DNA from: Alphaproteobacteria bacterium
GTDB taxonomy: Bacteria; Pseudomonadota; Alphaproteobacteria; Rhodospirillales; Rhodospirillaceae
DNA length: 6,462 nt
NCBI GenBank assembly: GCA_003250275.1
Contig: QKGW01000021.1
Span: 1-6,462, forward strand
Reading direction: 5' to 3'
The position numbers and the translations under genes were made by a program. The notes beneath the pieces were generated by a model. It was not told the origin of the DNA. It saw only the letters and a program-made list of their open reading frames with translations, and did not search any database. Of this stretch, positions 5,258-6,462 are shown piece by piece; the first letter of the stretch is position 1; the number at the start of each line of letters is the position of its first letter.

Positions 5258-6088
5258 ATGCAGCGCGCAGCCGAGCCGACGCCGAGCAAGTTCGGGGAGC
5301 ACGGCCGCCTCGAATCCCTGATCGCGGGACTGCGCCTCGCGGGGATCGTCGTGTGGTTGATCGTGCTGATGCCGGTCTACCTGCTGTCGATGCCCTGGAC
5401 CCCGGCGCAGACCGCGCTCAACAAGCTGTTCTGGCGCGGCGTGCTGCGCCTCGCCAACGTGCGGGTCAAGGTGCAGGGGCGGATCTCGCCGCTGCGGCCG
5501 CTCCTCTTCGTCTCCAACCACGTCTCCTACCTCGACATTCCGGTGCTCGGCAGCCTGCTGCCGGGCTGCTTCGTCGCCAAGGCGGAGATCGCCGGCTGGC
5601 CCGGCCTCGGGCGCGTCGCCAAGCTCGGCCGCGCGGTGTTCGTCGAGCGCAAGCGCACCGAGGCGGCGCGGCAGAAGGAGGAGCTGACCGTCCGCCTCGG
5701 CCGCGGCGAGCCGCTGATCCTCTTCCCCGAGGGCACCAGCGACGACGGCAACCGCGTCTACCCGTTCAAGAGCACGCTGTTCGCGATCGCCGAGGAGGAG
5801 ATCGACGGCCAGCCGGTGATGGTGCAGCCGGTCGCGGTCGCCTACACCCGCTGCTTCGGCGTGCCGATCGGCTACCTGTGGCGGCATTTCTTCGCCTGGT
5901 ACGGCGACATGGACCTCGCGCCGCACCTCTGGGAAGTGCTGCACATGGGGAGGCTCACCGTCGAGGTGACCTTCCTCGAACCGCGGATGCTCTCCGCGCT
6001 CGGCAGCCGCAAGGCCGCCGCCGAGTACTGTCACGGCGCGGTGCGCGGCGCGGTGGCGCGCTCCCTGAGCGGCCGGTCGCCAACTTGA
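5258..6088 (+). CDS. olsA: Lyso-ornithine lipid O-acyltransferase OlsA (PlsC-like)
   Basis: A 276-aa membrane-bound acyltransferase of the PlsC/LPLAT family. An N-terminal hydrophobic segment at about 22-45 should anchor it to the inner membrane. Motif I is NHVSYLD (87-93), giving the catalytic H(X4)D pair H88/D93. Motif II is the GRAVFVERKR block (124-133), and motif III is LFPEGTSDDG (155-164). Motif IV is probably the proline-containing VQPVAVAY (189-196). The family transfers acyl chains from acyl-ACP or acyl-CoA to a lysolipid hydroxyl. Directly following olsB by 4 nt, it is best assigned to the second step, acylating the 3-hydroxy group of lyso-ornithine lipid. Some OlsA proteins also make phosphatidic acid, so a 1-acylglycerol-3-phosphate acyltransferase role cannot be excluded. 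The start ATG at 5258 has GAGG two bases upstream, which is tight; coupling to olsB is likely. Confidence 0.88.
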   Translation: MQRAAEPTPSKFGEHGRLESLIAGLRLAGIVVWLIVLMPVYLLSMPWTPAQTALNKLFWRGVLRLANVRVKVQGRISPLRPLLFVSNHVSYLDIPVLGSLLPGCFVAKAEIAGWPGLGRVAKLGRAVFVERKRTEAARQKEELTVRLGRGEPLILFPEGTSDDGNRVYPFKSTLFAIAEEEIDGQPVMVQPVAVAYTRCFGVPIGYLWRHFFAWYGDMDLAPHLWEVLHMGRLTVEVTFLEPRMLSALGSRKAAAEYCHGAVRGAVARSLSGRSPT

Positions 6089-6112
6089 CTTTGCAAGGTC
6101 CGGTGATACGGT
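6085..6112 (+). promoter_or_regulatory. Promoter candidate for miaB overlapping the olsA stop
   Basis: TTGACT at 6085-6090 matches the -35 consensus at five of six bases and contains the olsA stop codon (TGA at 6086-6088). Sixteen bases on, TACGGT at 6107-6112 is preceded by TG one base away, giving an extended -10 (TGnTAnnnT). Transcription would start near 6119, about 30 nt before the miaB start. No terminator is seen between olsA and miaB, so read-through is also likely. Confidence 0.5.
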
Positions 6113-6148
6113 CGGGTTTTCATCACTGCTGAAGGACACGCACGCCCG

Positions 6149-6462
6149 GTGAGCGAACGCAAGAAGGTATTCATCAAGACCTACGGCTGTCAGATGAACG
6201 TCTATGACACCGCGCGGATGAAGGACGTGCTCGCGCCACTGGGATACGTCGCCGCCGAAACCCCGGCGGGCGCGGATCTCGTCGTGCTCAACACCTGCCA
6301 CATCCGCGAGAAGGCGGCGGAGAAGGTGTTCTCCGACCTCGGCCGCCTGCGCCCCTACGCCGCCGAAAAGGCCGAGCAGGGCGGGCGGATGGTGGTCGCG
6401 GTCGCGGGCTGCGTCGCGCAGGCCGAGGGCGAGGCGCTGAAGAAGCGCGCGCCGATCGTCGA
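6149..6462 (+). CDS. miaB: tRNA-2-methylthio-N6-dimethylallyladenosine synthase MiaB (3' part beyond window)
   Basis: The first 104 residues of a radical-SAM methylthiotransferase; complete proteins are about 440-480 aa, so most of the gene lies to the right. The enzyme adds a methylthio group to i6A37 of tRNAs in the cytoplasm. The N-terminal MTTase domain is clear: KTYGCQMNVYDTARM (10-24), NTCHIREKAAEKVFSDLGRL (48-67) and VAGCVAQAEGEAL (85-97). C14, C50 and C88 are the three ligands of the auxiliary iron-sulfur cluster. The NTCHIREKA wording separates MiaB from RimO and MtaB. The radical-SAM CxxxCxxC motif and TRAM domain are outside the window. The start is GTG at 6149; GAAGGA at 6131-6136 is a good but rather distant ribosome site (12 nt). 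There is no in-frame alternative close by. Confidence 0.96.
   Translation, partial: MSERKKVFIKTYGCQMNVYDTARMKDVLAPLGYVAAETPAGADLVVLNTCHIREKAAEKVFSDLGRLRPYAAEKAEQGGRMVVAVAGCVAQAEGEALKKRAPIV

Noticed and set aside
4369..5289. Minus-strand open frame of 306 codons opposite olsB
   Set aside because: It is antisense to a well-supported olsB and has a shadow-like composition dominated by Val, Ala, Glu, Asp and Arg.
5192..6301. Minus-strand open frame of 369 codons opposite olsA and miaB
   Set aside because: It crosses two clearly identified plus-strand genes and has a His/Arg/Ala-rich shadow composition with no recognisable domain.

Overview
The window looks like chromosomal DNA of a high-GC alphaproteobacterium, most likely Rhodospirillales-like. 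The evidence is the pronounced G/C bias at third codon positions, a MucR/Ros-family regulator, an alphaproteobacterial-type Fur, and an OlsB/OlsA pair for ornithine lipid synthesis next to miaB. This lineage call is inferred from protein character; no marker gene such as rRNA is present.

Layout. The left third (about 1-1973) is on the minus strand. It holds a D-Ala-D-Ala dipeptidase (VanX/DdpX family) overlapping by ATGA a secreted polysaccharide deacetylase, then a strong GC-rich hairpin, then an SMR-family (Gdx/SugE-like) transporter that runs off the left edge. A 57-bp divergent gap (1974-2030) separates this from the plus-strand genes. These are tsaB and rimI (10-nt overlap); a relatively AT-rich gap of about 295 bp; mucR; a gap with a hairpin and a dyad; fur; olsB; olsA; and the 5' part of miaB, which runs off the right edge.

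How the genes work together. TsaB (tRNA t6A37 synthesis) and MiaB (ms2i6A37 synthesis) both modify the base next to the anticodon, and RimI is the usual companion of TsaB. MucR and Fur are two global regulators placed side by side between these housekeeping blocks. OlsB and OlsA catalyse the two consecutive steps of ornithine lipid synthesis, a phosphorus-free membrane lipid. The dipeptidase and deacetylase form a probable two-gene unit for cell-wall or glycan turnover.

I found no mobile element, CRISPR array, tRNA or rRNA, and nothing I would call a wholly new system. The least explained parts are the AT-rich region upstream of mucR, which stays open in the mucR frame; the MucR finger, which lacks one zinc-ligand position; and the secreted deacetylase's C-terminal domain.
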